Below are positions 18,880-27,054 of a stretch of 64,000 nt of DNA, one piece after another (position 1 is the stretch's first letter; each line of letters begins with the position of its first letter). The notes below the pieces were generated by a model, which did no database searches, was not told where the DNA came from, and saw only the letters and a list, made by a program, of their open reading frames with translations. Both the position numbers and the translations under genes were made by a program. This DNA comes from Streptomyces fodineus (GTDB lineage: Bacteria; Actinomycetota; Actinomycetes; Streptomycetales; Streptomycetaceae): assembly GCF_001735805.1 (NCBI RefSeq), contig NZ_CP017248.1:2294001-2358000 (forward strand), read 5' to 3'.

Positions 18880-19732
18880 TCGCCCCAGCCGGACGGGAGC
18901 CGACCCGCAGGTCCACCGCGGCCCGGTCCGTGAGGCGGGGAGCAAGGCTGCGGCTCAACCGGGCGAGGGCCTCGTCCACCTCCAGAGTCTGACCGAGCAC
19001 GTCGGGACCAGCCGTCCGTCACCACGCAGGCACCTGTCGTCGTCCCCGCGTGCCGCACGCCTCCCGGCCAGCGCCCACAACAGCGGGCAGCGCTCCCGCG
19101 GGACGAGGGCACCTCCCGGGTCACGATGGCACAGATCGTGCGTGGAACTCCCCGTCGCCACCCGCCACACCAACGGCGGGGCCAGGGCGCCATCGCGGGG
19201 CGCCGTCACTGCGGTCACGTCAGCGGCTCCCCCGGCTCGTTGGCTGAACCGGAGGAGCCTGAGTCGAGCCGGCCCCATGGATGCGCTGCTGAACGCGGCC
19301 CACCTCCGGGTCCCCCTCCCGAGTCCCCCGCACCCGAATGCCTGCCGCGATGTGCTGCAACGGATCGGACGCCTCCTGCGCGGTCGGCAGCCGCCCGGCC
19401 GACAACAGCAGCGGGCCGGCGCCGCAAAGCACCCGGGACAGCGGGCCCGTCACCGTCTCCGGCACCGGCGGCAACGGTCCCGTCAGGCCGGGCAGAGCGG
19501 CATTGGGGTCACGGTGCGAGACCCAGACCCGCTCGACGGCGCCGTCCTCGTCCATCAGATCGGCCGCGGACCAGTCCGCCAGTCCCGGCACCAGCACGCG
19601 GCACACCCGCCTGAGCCCCTCGACCGCGTCCAGCGTGCTCGACAGCGCCGCCGCGCTCCGGGTGGCGAACGCCAGCCGGTCGAGCGCCGCTCGCAGCGCC
19701 GCGTCCGCCTCATCCTCGTCCATGGCGACCAC
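18880..19732 (-). pseudogene. Decayed GAF-type signalling protein (probable PP2C phosphatase N-terminus)
   Basis: The first 120 residues from ATG 19732 read as a GAF domain (ALDRLAFATRSAAALSSTLD, VCRVLVPGLADWSAADLMDE, RVWVSHRDP). After about 19380 the frame drifts, with later pieces in other frames, including LGQTLEVDEALARLSRSL and APRLTDRAAVDLRV near 18890-19000, which look like the start of a second GAF. The catalytic PP2C part is absent. The right end abuts the ligase fragment. The 88 bp up to the next gene hold nothing recognisable. Confidence 0.6.
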
Positions 19733-19820
19733 CTGCCCGCCTGGGGCCCCGCGGCCGCTTCCGCCCTGGGAAGCCAGCTTGCCGAACGACGGTTCGTGGG
19801 GCCTGTGCCCGCGCCGCCGC

Positions 19821-20186
19821 TCATGCCGCGTCGCGCCAGGCGATACCGGTCACCGTGACCGCGACGGTGACCGGCTCCGCGGCACCGTGGGTGGCGAGGT
19901 GGGTGACGAGGGCGGCTGTCACCCGGTCGTGGACGTTTCGGGCGATGTCCAGCGCCCGCCGACCCTCCGTCAGGACGCAGCGCACCTCGATGTGCCATCC
20001 CGAACCGTCCGGCGCCCGGTCGGCGCGAACGCCGGCCTCGGGCGGCGTGGTGTCCGCCCGGGCGGGCGCGGCGGCTGCCGCGAGGCGCCGGGCGAGGCGG
20101 GGCTGCAGGGCGGCCACGCCAGGAACCGCGAGGGCTGCCTCGGCCGCGACGCCGAGGAGCGCGGTGGTGCCGGTGGCGGTCATCAT
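19821..20186 (-). CDS. Small Asp23/Gls24-like protein
   Basis: 121 residues. Ala-rich first half with a helical pattern, then strands WHIEVRCVLTEGRR and VTVAVTVTGIAW around a helix DIARNVHDRVTAALVTHL, as in the alkaline-shock (Asp23/Gls24) fold. Third gene of the leftward operon led by the ECF sigma factor; its ATG overlaps the stop codon of the preceding gene (ATGATGA), so translation is coupled. Likely an envelope-stress accessory protein. Confidence 0.75.
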   Translation of the reverse strand: MMTATGTTALLGVAAEAALAVPGVAALQPRLARRLAAAAAPARADTTPPEAGVRADRAPDGSGWHIEVRCVLTEGRRALDIARNVHDRVTAALVTHLATHGAAEPVTVAVTVTGIAWRDAA

Positions 20187-20854
20187 CCGCCACCGCCCGT
20201 CGGGAGGCGGGGACCGAGGGTCGGTCCCGGTTCCAGTACGTCGGCCACGGTGATGTCGACGGCTGTCACCGTGAGCCCCAGGTCCTGTCCGGCCGAGTGG
20301 AGGACCGATCGGCGTACCTGGTGGACCCGGTCGGGCAGCGGGCGGTCGAGGGCGGCGGCCAGGGTCATGGTCACCCGCACGTCGGTGCCGTTGCCCTCGT
20401 GTACGAGCCGGCAGGTCGCGGCCCTGGCACCGGGGACCGTGTCCGCGGCCCGCCTCAGCACCTTGGCCGCGGCGCTCTCGGCGATCCGCAGGTCCCGGTC
20501 GGGGTCGGCCAGGGGCAGCAGCCGCCCGAACCGGACCTCTGCCCTGACGACGTCCATGACCCGGTCGGCGAGTGCGTGCAGGCCCGGAGGGTCCTCGTCG
20601 CGCAGCGTCCGGGCGGCCGCGTTCACCGTGGCCAGTCCCTCGACCGCCTCTCGGCAGTATGGACAGGACACCGGGTGCGGGTCCGCGGCCGGTGGTGCGT
20701 CCCGCGCCTGTTCCCAGACCCGGCTGAGCAGGCGGCCGCAGGGCAGTACCTCATCGCCTGCGATCGGGGGCACGTCGGCGGCGGCCCAGCCGTTGCGGGG
20801 CCCGTCGGCTCCGGGCGGTTCGGGAGGCCGCGTGTGCGGGTCGTCTAGCGCCAT
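20183..20854 (-). CDS. Probable zinc-motif anti-sigma / Asp23-like protein encoded next to the ECF sigma factor
   Basis: 223 residues. Residues 35-75 hold LPCGRLLSRVWEQARD, then HPVSCPYC, an H-x3-C-x2-C arrangement typical of zinc-binding anti-sigma (ZAS) domains. The C-terminal ~130 residues resemble Asp23/Gls24 (RAATCRLVHEGNGTDVRVTM, VHQVRRSVLHSAGQDLGLTV). The start codon overlaps the end of the sigma-factor gene (ATGGCGCTAG), which is the usual layout for sigma/anti-sigma pairs. The anti-sigma role is inferred from motif and position. Confidence 0.72.
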   Translation of the reverse strand: MALDDPHTRPPEPPGADGPRNGWAAADVPPIAGDEVLPCGRLLSRVWEQARDAPPAADPHPVSCPYCREAVEGLATVNAAARTLRDEDPPGLHALADRVMDVVRAEVRFGRLLPLADPDRDLRIAESAAAKVLRRAADTVPGARAATCRLVHEGNGTDVRVTMTLAAALDRPLPDRVHQVRRSVLHSAGQDLGLTVTAVDITVADVLEPGPTLGPRLPTGGGG

Positions 20855-21420
20855 GAGCCCATCGCCTCCTGCAGGGATCGGCGTGCCCTGAACAGTCTGC
20901 CGCGTACCGTCTGCTCGTCGGTACGCGTCACGTGCGCTATCTCCTTGTAGGGCAGGCCCTGCACCTCCCTCAGGATCCAGCAGACCCGCTGTCCGGCGTC
21001 CAGCTCGGCGAGCGCGCGGAACAGGGCGGCCATGGCCGCGTCCTCCTCGGCGGTCCGGGCGGGCTGGCTCCACGCGTCGCCCGCCGCGGGTTCGGCGACG
21101 GTGTCCAGGGAAAGAGGCGGCGGCCGTCGGTGGCACATGGTCTGGCAGCGGTTGACGGTGATCCGGTACATCCAGGTGTGGAACTCCGCCCTGTGGCGGT
21201 ATTCCGGCAGGTGGCGCCAGGCGCTGACGAAGGCGTCCTGAACGGCCTCCTCGGCGTCCTGGGGGTTGCCCAGCATGCAACGGGCCAGGGTCAGCAGGGA
21301 CCGGCTGTGCCGCTGGACGAGAACGGCGAAGGAGTCCTCGTCTCCCTCGGCCGCCCGTACCGCCAGCAGGCGGTCGGGCAGGTCGCACCCCAGTCGTGGG
21401 GAAGCAGTGCGTTCGATCAT
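20845..21420 (-). CDS. ECF-type RNA polymerase sigma factor
   Basis: 191 residues. Region 2: FAVLVQRHSRSLLTLARCML, DAEEAVQDAFVSAWRHL and FHTWMYRITVNRC. Region 4: RALAELDAGQRVCWILREV, GLPYKEIAHVT and VRGRLFRARRSLQE. No extra C-terminal domain. The gene leads a leftward operon with the zinc-motif protein and a Gls24-like protein, all with overlapping codons. Upstream lie a GGGTAC-type promoter and a CRP-like palindrome shared with the divergent Gls24 operon. Confidence 0.9.
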   Translation of the reverse strand: MIERTASPRLGCDLPDRLLAVRAAEGDEDSFAVLVQRHSRSLLTLARCMLGNPQDAEEAVQDAFVSAWRHLPEYRHRAEFHTWMYRITVNRCQTMCHRRPPPLSLDTVAEPAAGDAWSQPARTAEEDAAMAALFRALAELDAGQRVCWILREVQGLPYKEIAHVTRTDEQTVRGRLFRARRSLQEAMGSWR

Positions 21421-21450
21421 GACGCTCCCACGCAGGCTCGGAACGATCGT

Positions 21451-21475
21451 GTACCCCCGATACGAGTTGTGACGC
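21451..21475 (-). promoter_or_regulatory. Candidate sigma-B-type promoter of the ECF operon
   Basis: Leftward GCGTC (21471-21475) and GGGTAC (21451-21456) are separated by 14 bp, matching the S. coelicolor stress-sigma consensus GNNTN-N14-16-GGGTAY. It ends 30 bp before the sigma-factor ATG. The consensus is loose, so this is suggestive only. Confidence 0.45.
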
Positions 21476-21483
21476 ACATCACA
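21468..21483. promoter_or_regulatory. CRP-family palindrome TGTGA-N6-TCACA
   Basis: A perfect TGTGACGCACATCACA stands in the 153-bp gap between the ECF operon and the divergent Gls24 operon. It equals the classical cAMP-receptor-protein consensus and also fits the Streptomyces Crp motif GTG-N6-GNCAC in part. It overlaps the leftward -35 element, so binding could affect both directions. Confidence 0.55.
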
Positions 21484-21573
21484 TGCCAGACGCGTGAGGA
21501 TTGTGCCGCCCGGTATGTCCAACGTTCGACGGGCGCCATTCCGGTGTCCGGCCGACCGATCGAGGCGACCGCC

Positions 21574-22062
21574 ATGACGGACAACATCACCAGCGTCGGC
21601 GGGGGCAGCCGGCCCGAAGCGGGCGTGAGCGCGCTCAAGGGCCGCACCGGGGCCGGGGCTCCGGCCGAGACACGGGGCAGGACCACCATCGCGGACGGTG
21701 TGGTGGCGAAGATCGCGGGCATGGCGGCCCGCGAGGTACCGGGCATCTCCAGCCTGGGAGCGGGGATGGCGCGCGCCTTCGGCGCCATGCGGGAACACGT
21801 CCCCGGGGGCGGAGGCGGAGCGGTCACCCGCGGCGTCAAGGTCGAGGTCGGGGAACGGCAGGCCGCGGTGGACCTGGACGTCGTCGTCGAGTACGGCGTC
21901 TCCATCGTCGACGTCGCCGGCGACGTCCGCACCAACGTCATCAGCGCCGTGGAGCGGATGACGGGCCTGGAGGTCGTCGAGGTGAACATCGCCGTCGACG
22001 ACGTCCACCTGCCCGACGACGAGGAGGAACAGACCGGACCGGACGAGGGCCGCGTGAGGTGA
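21574..22062 (+). CDS. Asp23/Gls24 family envelope stress protein
   Basis: 162 residues from MTDNITSVGGGSRPEAG. After a flexible N-terminus the Asp23 core is clear: TTIADGVVAKIAGMAAREVPGI (22-residue motif shortened here: TIADGVVAKIAGMAAREV), GVKVEVGERQAAVDLDVVVE, VAGDVRTNVISAVERMTGL and VVEVNIAVDDVHL, with an acidic tail. Family members sit under the membrane, held by AmaP. First gene of a rightward operon that includes the small membrane protein, a second Gls24-like protein, a DUF6286 protein and AmaP. Confidence 0.9.
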   Translation: MTDNITSVGGGSRPEAGVSALKGRTGAGAPAETRGRTTIADGVVAKIAGMAAREVPGISSLGAGMARAFGAMREHVPGGGGGAVTRGVKVEVGERQAAVDLDVVVEYGVSIVDVAGDVRTNVISAVERMTGLEVVEVNIAVDDVHLPDDEEEQTGPDEGRVR

Positions 22063-22146
22063 CCGCTGCCGGGAGCACCGCCGTGTCCTCGGGCACGAGC
22101 GGATGATCACGGCGGGAGGGACACTCGCGAGACGGGTGAGTGCAAG

Positions 22147-22314
22147 ATGAACACAGCAACGACGGGACTCGCGGCCGGTATGGCCCTCGGCTTCGCCGGC
22201 TACTTCGGCGGCTTCTGGGCGTTTCTGCTGGTGCTGGTCCTGGGCGCGGCGGGGCTGATCGTCGGCCTCGTCGTACAGGGCGACCTGGACCTCCGGACAC
22301 GGAGGCAGCGGTGA
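22147..22314 (+). CDS. Small membrane protein (DUF2273-like) of the Gls24 operon
   Basis: 55 residues: MNTATTGLAAGMALGFAGYF, then a hydrophobic FLLVLVLGAAGLIVGLVV and a charged end DLDLRTRRQR. Two hydrophobic segments form a hairpin in the membrane, as in the DUF2273 proteins that accompany Asp23 and AmaP. Its stop codon overlaps the GTG start of the next gene (GTGA). Confidence 0.8.
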   Translation: MNTATTGLAAGMALGFAGYFGGFWAFLLVLVLGAAGLIVGLVVQGDLDLRTRRQR

Positions 22315-22718
22315 AGACCCGGCCCGGTTCCCCCGGTGAGGGGTCGGGCCCGCCGGCGCCGGCCGCCGGGCTGCCGCCCCCGGCCGAGCGGGGCGCCACC
22401 GTCATCCCGGACAGGGTGGTCGCCCGTATCGCCGCGCAGGCCGCGCGCGCGGCGCAGGCGCGGCGCGCCGCGGTACCGCCCGATCGGGGCGGACCTGCGG
22501 CACCCCACGCCTCCGCCGCCGTCCGTACCGGATCGGTGCGCCTGCATCTGACCATGGACCTGCCCTACCCCACCGACATCCCGCGTGTCTGCGAGCGGAT
22601 CCAGCGGGACGTCGCCGAACGGGTCGCCCAGCTGACCGGGCTGCGAGTGGGAGAGGTCCTCCTCACCGTCCGGCGGCTGGTGACCGCCACCGACTCGAGC
22701 CGGGGGCGGGTCCGGTGA
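22311..22718 (+). CDS. Second Asp23/Gls24-like protein of the operon
   Basis: 135 residues from a GTG that overlaps the previous stop codon by 4 bp. A Pro/Gly/Ala-rich N-terminus is followed by the short Asp23-like core: TVIPDRVVARIAAQAARAAQ, then VRLHLTMDLPYPTDIPRVC and QLTGLRVGEVLLTVRRL. It lacks some strands of the full family, like the small protein at 19821. Confidence 0.78.
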   Translation: MKTRPGSPGEGSGPPAPAAGLPPPAERGATVIPDRVVARIAAQAARAAQARRAAVPPDRGGPAAPHASAAVRTGSVRLHLTMDLPYPTDIPRVCERIQRDVAERVAQLTGLRVGEVLLTVRRLVTATDSSRGRVR

Positions 22719-22770
22719 GCGGCCGGGCGGCCCGGGTCACCGGGCACGCCGTGCAGGAAGGGCGATCGTG

Positions 22771-23457
22771 ATGACATCCGGTCCACGTCCCCCGGGCCGC
22801 GGCTCCGCGTCGTCCGGGCACCGTGCCGCAGTGCCGCTGACGAAGGAGCCCGATCCTCCCGAACGCGACGTGTCCACCTCGGACCTCACAGCCGGTGAGC
22901 GCGAAGGAGGGCACCGAACCCGTCGCAAGTGGTCGGCGCGCAGCGTCACGGCGGCGCTGGTCGCCGCGGTGATCCTCGTGGCCGCGGTCGCGACGCTCGT
23001 CGACGTCGTCGCCGTACGGGCAGGACGTCCGGCCGCGGCCTGGCGACGGCACCTGGCCGACGAACTGGCGACCCGCCCGGTGGACGACGTGTGGATGCTG
23101 ACGGGGGCCGCCGTGGCCGCCGCCGTCGGCGTCTGGCTGATCGTCCTGGCCCTCACCCCCGGTCAGCGACGCTGGCTGCCCCTGCGCTCACCCGCCGGCT
23201 GCCCGCGATTGCGGGCCTTCGTGGACCGCAACAGCGCCGCCGTCCTGCTGCGCGACGCCGCCATGCGGGTCCCCGGAGTCGGCGCGGCGCACGTCCTGGT
23301 GGGCCGCCACCGCATCAAAGCCCGCGCGGACGTCCGCTTCCGCGACCCCCGACAGGTGAAGGACGACCTCACCGCCGTCCTCGACGAGGAGCGCGACCGG
23401 CTCGCCCTCGCCCGTCCTCCCCGCATCGCCGTACGGGCGCGGCGACGCACCCGCTGA
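22771..23457 (+). CDS. DUF6286-type membrane protein of the Gls24 operon
   Basis: 228 residues; ATG 22771 chosen for its spacing from GGAAGGG (a GTG lies 3 bp before). A disordered N-terminal 55 residues, then two transmembrane segments (about 60-80, VTAALVAAVILVAAVATLVD, and about 110-130, LTGAAVAAAVGVWLIVLAL) around an extracytoplasmic loop. The C-terminal cytoplasmic part (AAVLLRDAAMRVPGVGAAHV, IKARADVRFRDP) resembles the Asp23-interacting domain seen in AmaP. Confidence 0.8.
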   Translation: MTSGPRPPGRGSASSGHRAAVPLTKEPDPPERDVSTSDLTAGEREGGHRTRRKWSARSVTAALVAAVILVAAVATLVDVVAVRAGRPAAAWRRHLADELATRPVDDVWMLTGAAVAAAVGVWLIVLALTPGQRRWLPLRSPAGCPRLRAFVDRNSAAVLLRDAAMRVPGVGAAHVLVGRHRIKARADVRFRDPRQVKDDLTAVLDEERDRLALARPPRIAVRARRRTR

Positions 23458-23485
23458 CACAAGACCCGCAGCACCGGAGCCCGCC

Positions 23486-24091
23486 ATGACGCCGCGATCC
23501 GCCCTCAACCGCACTCTGCTGGCCCTCGCCGGGCTGGTCCTCCTCGGCGGCGGACTGCTCATCCTCTTCGCCGGGCTCGACCTCTACAGGCGGCACGATC
23601 TGGCCCCGCCCGCCGGCTGGCCCCTGACCACCCCGGCCGACGTCCTGCTCGGCTCCGCCGACCGGGCCCGCTGGAGCAGCCAGGGCTGGTGGTGGCCCGC
23701 GGTCATCGCCGCCCTCGTCCTCACCGCCCTCCTCGCCCTGTGGTGGCTGCTCGCCCAGCTGAGCCGACACCGCCCCGGCTCACTGCCCGTCGGCGGCACA
23801 CCCCCGCAGGAGGGCGTCGAACTGCGCGACCGCGCACTCAGCGAAGCGATCGCGAACGAAGCCGGTGCCCTGCCAGGGGTAGGCCATGCGGCCGTACTCA
23901 TCACCGGCCGACCGGGCCGCCACCGCACCCGCATCAAGCTCACCCTCACCCCCGAGGGCACGCCCGGCGCCACTCTCGGCGCCCTCTGCGAAGGCCCGCT
24001 CAGCACGGCTCGCCGGTCCACCGGCCTCCCTGACCCGCCTACCGAGGTCCGCCTACAGGTCAGTCGCCACGGACCACACCGCGTGGAGTAA
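23486..24091 (+). CDS. amaP: AmaP-like alkaline-shock membrane anchor protein
   Basis: 201 residues. Two membrane helices (about 8-30, LLALAGLVLLGGGLLILFAG, and 72-93, PAVIAALVLTALLALWWLLA) flank a short external loop; a cytoplasmic domain follows (ELRDRALSEAIANEAGALPG, HAAVLITGRPGRHRTRIKL). AmaP anchors Asp23 at the membrane in Gram-positive bacteria. It is 28 bp from the DUF6286 gene, last of the tight operon. Confidence 0.83.
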   Translation: MTPRSALNRTLLALAGLVLLGGGLLILFAGLDLYRRHDLAPPAGWPLTTPADVLLGSADRARWSSQGWWWPAVIAALVLTALLALWWLLAQLSRHRPGSLPVGGTPPQEGVELRDRALSEAIANEAGALPGVGHAAVLITGRPGRHRTRIKLTLTPEGTPGATLGALCEGPLSTARRSTGLPDPPTEVRLQVSRHGPHRVE

Positions 24092-24176
24092 GGAGGAGAT
24101 CAGCCGTTCCCGCCGACGCCCTTGCGGCCCACCGCGGTTCGCGGGCGTGCCGGCACCGCTCCCCGAAGGAGAGATC

Positions 24177-24332
24177 ATGATCATCCTGGGCGTCATACTG
24201 CTCGTCGTCGGCTTCCTCACCGGCCTGTCCATCCTGTGGACCATCGGGATCATCCTGCTGGTCGTCGGAGCCATCCTGTGGATCCTCGGCGCGATGGGAC
24301 ACGCCGTCGCCGGTCGACGCCACTACTGGTAG
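24177..24332 (+). CDS. DUF6131-type small hydrophobic protein
   Basis: 51 residues: MIILGVILLVVGFLTGLSIL, then two more hydrophobic stretches and a tail GRRHYW. Two membrane helices with almost no soluble part. The ribosome-binding site GAAGGAGAG is strong. It lies 85 bp after amaP and may belong to the same transcript. Family function is unknown; it is often found in actinomycete stress loci. Confidence 0.82.
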   Translation: MIILGVILLVVGFLTGLSILWTIGIILLVVGAILWILGAMGHAVAGRRHYW

Positions 24333-24682
24333 GCGGGATCATCGCCCTGCAGGGCAGTGATCCATGCTGCGGGCAGGCCGGCAGACGGCGCGGACCCCAC
24401 CCGGACGGCCACGGCGGCGGACGACGACGGCGAAGAGGTCGATCCGCCTGAGGCCGCCGCCGGTGCCGGCCAGCCGCCTCGGCTCGGACGCGGGGCGCCC
24501 GGTGGCCGTTGTGTCGGTCCTCGCCGCACGAGCGCACGGCCGACTCGATGGGGAGTCGGTGGATCGACCCCCACGATCCGGGCGGGAGTTCCCCACCGCG
24601 TCGACCGGTGAGTCTCCGTCGGGAGTTCGTATGCACAGCACCTTCGTGAAGATCCGCCAGAACGCCCCCCCGGGCCACGGCG
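24333..24682. other. 350-bp intergenic region before the PP2C phosphatase
   Basis: No gene is supported. A short hairpin-forming CGGCCGACTCGATGGGGAGT-type stretch lies near 24538, and GACCGGTGAGTCTCCG at 24602 recurs in variant form (GACCGGCGAGTCTCCG, 27717) before the slipin gene, perhaps a shared promoter-proximal element. Confidence 0.4.
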
Positions 24683-25924
24683 ATGACGGGTGGTGAGCGG
24701 CAAGGACCCGGGGAAGGCTCCGCCCGGTCGGAGCGCTTCGGGGAGGAGTTCCTGGGAGTCCTGCTGGACCAGGGGCACGAGTTGCCGCCGCACGAGCTCG
24801 GTCCGCTCGTCGCACGGCAGATCGGCATGCTCGACGGCCGCGAGACCTCGCTCTTCCTGCAGGACTACGGCCAGGTGTGGCTCGTCCCCCTGCCGGGTGA
24901 CGGGCTGGTGGCCGGGGAACCGCAGCCGATCGACGGCTCCGATGCCGGTCGTGCCTTCCAGGAGGCGCGTCCCGTCGAGGTGCCGCAGGCTGGCGGTGTG
25001 CGGGTCTCCCTGCCCCTGCTGGACGGTGGCGACCAGGTGGGCGTCCTGGCCGTCACCCTGGACCGCCTCCACGACGACGAGCGACGGCTGCTGCGCTGGC
25101 TCGCCTCACTCGTGGCCGACATGCTGGTGACCAAGCACGGTTACACCGATCTGTTCTTCCGGCTGCGCCGCAGGGAACCGATGAGTGTGGCGGCGGAGAT
25201 CCAGTGGTCGCTGCTGCCGCCGCCGGCGATGTCCACGCCCCGGGGCGAGCTGGCCGGGATGCTGGAACCCGCCTACGACGTGGCCGGCGACAGCTTCGAC
25301 TACGCCCTCAACGGCGATGTCCTGCATGTGGCCATGGTCGACGCGATGGGCCACGGACTGGATGCCGCCACGATGGCCACGGTGGTCATCGGAGCCTACC
25401 GGCATGCCCGGCGCATCAGCGTCGGCCTGTCGGAGATCTATGCGTTCATGGACCGGGCCGTCGCCGAGCAGTTCGGCCCCGACCACTTCGTGACCGCTCA
25501 GATGATGCGGCTCAACACGGCTACGGGCAGGCTTCAGTGGGTCAACGCCGGACATCCCGCTCCTCTGTTGATCCGTGGACACCGTGTCGTACGACGGCTG
25601 CATGGCCCGACGACGCTGCCCGTCGGCTTCGGCGGTCACGATCCCCGGATCAGTGAAGTGGCTCTCACCCCCGGCGACCGGATCCTGTGCTTCACCGACG
25701 GACTGATAGAGGAGCGCGATGTCGGCGGTGAGGAATTCGGTGAGGAGCAGCTCATCGGGTGGGTGAACCACCTTGAGCCCACGGCCCAACAGATCCGGAC
25801 GGTGGCGCGCTCCCTCTCCCACGCGCTGCAACGGGCGCGGGGCGGGATCACCACGGACGATGCGACGCTCCTGCTGATCGAATGGCGCGGGAGCGCCACC
25901 GACGACCTCGCCCTCCCGGAGTGA
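24683..25924 (+). CDS. PP2C/SpoIIE-type serine phosphatase with N-terminal sensor
   Basis: 413 residues, no membrane segment. Residues about 30-160 look like a GAF-type domain (ETSLFLQDYGQVWLVPLPGD, RVSLPLLDGGDQVGVLAVTL); 175-405 is the PP2C domain (VAGDSFDYAL, MVDAMGHGLDAATMA, NAGHPAPLL, ILCFTDGLIEER, TTDDATLLLIEW) with the metal Asp residues in place. It shares layout with the phosphatase at 17027 and sits between the Gls24 operon and the DUF5994 genes, so it likely relays a stress signal to an anti-sigma system encoded elsewhere. Confidence 0.9.
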   Translation: MTGGERQGPGEGSARSERFGEEFLGVLLDQGHELPPHELGPLVARQIGMLDGRETSLFLQDYGQVWLVPLPGDGLVAGEPQPIDGSDAGRAFQEARPVEVPQAGGVRVSLPLLDGGDQVGVLAVTLDRLHDDERRLLRWLASLVADMLVTKHGYTDLFFRLRRREPMSVAAEIQWSLLPPPAMSTPRGELAGMLEPAYDVAGDSFDYALNGDVLHVAMVDAMGHGLDAATMATVVIGAYRHARRISVGLSEIYAFMDRAVAEQFGPDHFVTAQMMRLNTATGRLQWVNAGHPAPLLIRGHRVVRRLHGPTTLPVGFGGHDPRISEVALTPGDRILCFTDGLIEERDVGGEEFGEEQLIGWVNHLEPTAQQIRTVARSLSHALQRARGGITTDDATLLLIEWRGSATDDLALPE

Positions 25925-25986
25925 GCCAGCCTCCCACCCCCAGGGAAGGGCCGACGGCACGCAGCCTTTCCCCCACCGCCGATCTC

Positions 25987-26592
25987 TCACACTCCTGCTG
26001 CCGCGGTGGGCACGTGACGGGTGACCGGTCCGTCAGGAGTGCGTGAGGCGGGGTGGGGGGCGTCGTGTCCGCCTTCGGAGTCCCAGACCGCCTCCCGGAG
26101 CGAGTCCGAGTCGGCCGCTGCCTCTGCCGCGGCCCGGAAACGTTCGGCCTCATGGATCAGGCCGGTCGCCGTGAGGCTCCGCGACGGGTCGGTGGCCGTG
26201 GCCATGAGCCGGGCCGCGGTGGCCGGGGCTGTCTCCGGTGGGATTACCAGCAGGTCCCAGCGGCCGAAGGTGTGGGACAGCAGCAACAGCTTGTGGGGGT
26301 CCTGCCCGGCGTTGGACCAGCCGACGCGCACCATGTGGCCGTGCGCGGGCACTTCACCCGGGATGACCGGCCACAACGTGCGGCTCACCGCTATCCGGGT
26401 GATCCGCCCCCACAGCGGGTCGAGACATTCGACGAGCGCCGGGAGCTCCTCCGTCAGGTTGCGCGAACGGGGCCACCAGGCACCGTCGATCAGGGCCGGA
26501 GGGGCGCCGGCCCGCGCCAGCGTGAGTCGGAGCGGTGACGAAGAAGGGGCCCGGTCTCCGACTGCGGGTGTGAACGGAATGGTCGCGGTCAT
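25987..26592 (-). CDS. DUF5994 family protein, paralogue 1
   Basis: 201 residues. The DUF5994 core is clear: IDGAWWPRSRNLTEELPALV, DPLWGRITRIAVSRTLWPVI, HGHMVRVGWSNAGQDPHKLL and RWDLLVIPPETAPATAARLM. Soluble, function unknown. A leader with GGAGTA and a hairpin (26643-26707) precedes it, a mirror image of that before paralogue 2; a frame upstream (reading TGFHAGSFSA) ends in the overlapping ATGA at the start, so a coupled leader peptide is also possible. Confidence 0.85.
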   Translation of the reverse strand: MTATIPFTPAVGDRAPSSSPLRLTLARAGAPPALIDGAWWPRSRNLTEELPALVECLDPLWGRITRIAVSRTLWPVIPGEVPAHGHMVRVGWSNAGQDPHKLLLLSHTFGRWDLLVIPPETAPATAARLMATATDPSRSLTATGLIHEAERFRAAAEAAADSDSLREAVWDSEGGHDAPHPASRTPDGPVTRHVPTAAAGV

Positions 26593-26642
26593 GACGCGGA
26601 CCCAACCCCGGGCCGGTCACGGTCGGCCCGGTTGCCATGAAT

Positions 26643-27003
26643 CGCCGAGAACGACCCGGCGTGGAAGCCGGTGTACGAGATGCTCTCGGTAATCACCAGG
26701 ATACTCCTCGCCCGCGCCCGGCGGACCGATGCGGAGCGAGGGGTTGAACGGAACACGAGGAAAACCTCCCGCGCAATACAGCCAAGGAGTGCCGGCCAGG
26801 GCATGCGAGCCGTCGGGCGTGAGACCGGTCCGGTAGCCGGCGTACGACGTGCCCCGGCGCCCTCAGCCCACTTCCCGCCGGTATCGACAGCCGCTTCACC
26901 GAATGCGGCGGCGTCTCCACAACCGCCCCGGCGTGTGCGGAGTACCGTGGACAGCACCGAGGGCATTTCGCACACCGGCTTCCACGCCGGGTCGTTCTCG
27001 GCG
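26643..27003. repeat. 48-bp inverted repeat formed by the two divergent DUF5994 leaders
   Basis: Arms at 26643-26690 and 26956-27003 match at 45 of 48 positions. Each arm is the 5' leader of one DUF5994 gene and contains the hairpin CCGGC-TTCCAC-GCCGG. Both leaders follow a GGAGTA motif (26701-26707 leftward, 26939-26945 rightward) by exactly 33 nt. The 26593-27054 gap thus holds two divergent promoters and no supported gene. Confidence 0.85.
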
Positions 27004-27054
27004 AGAGACGAAACCCGGGGCGCCGCCAAGGCGGCCCGGAGACGGGTCCGCATC

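Noticed and set aside
21440..21468. ECF-type promoter GGAAC...CGAGTT pointing towards the Gls24 operon
   Set aside because: Spacing (18 bp) and the -10 part fit poorly; the GGAAC alone is too frequent in this DNA to support a call.
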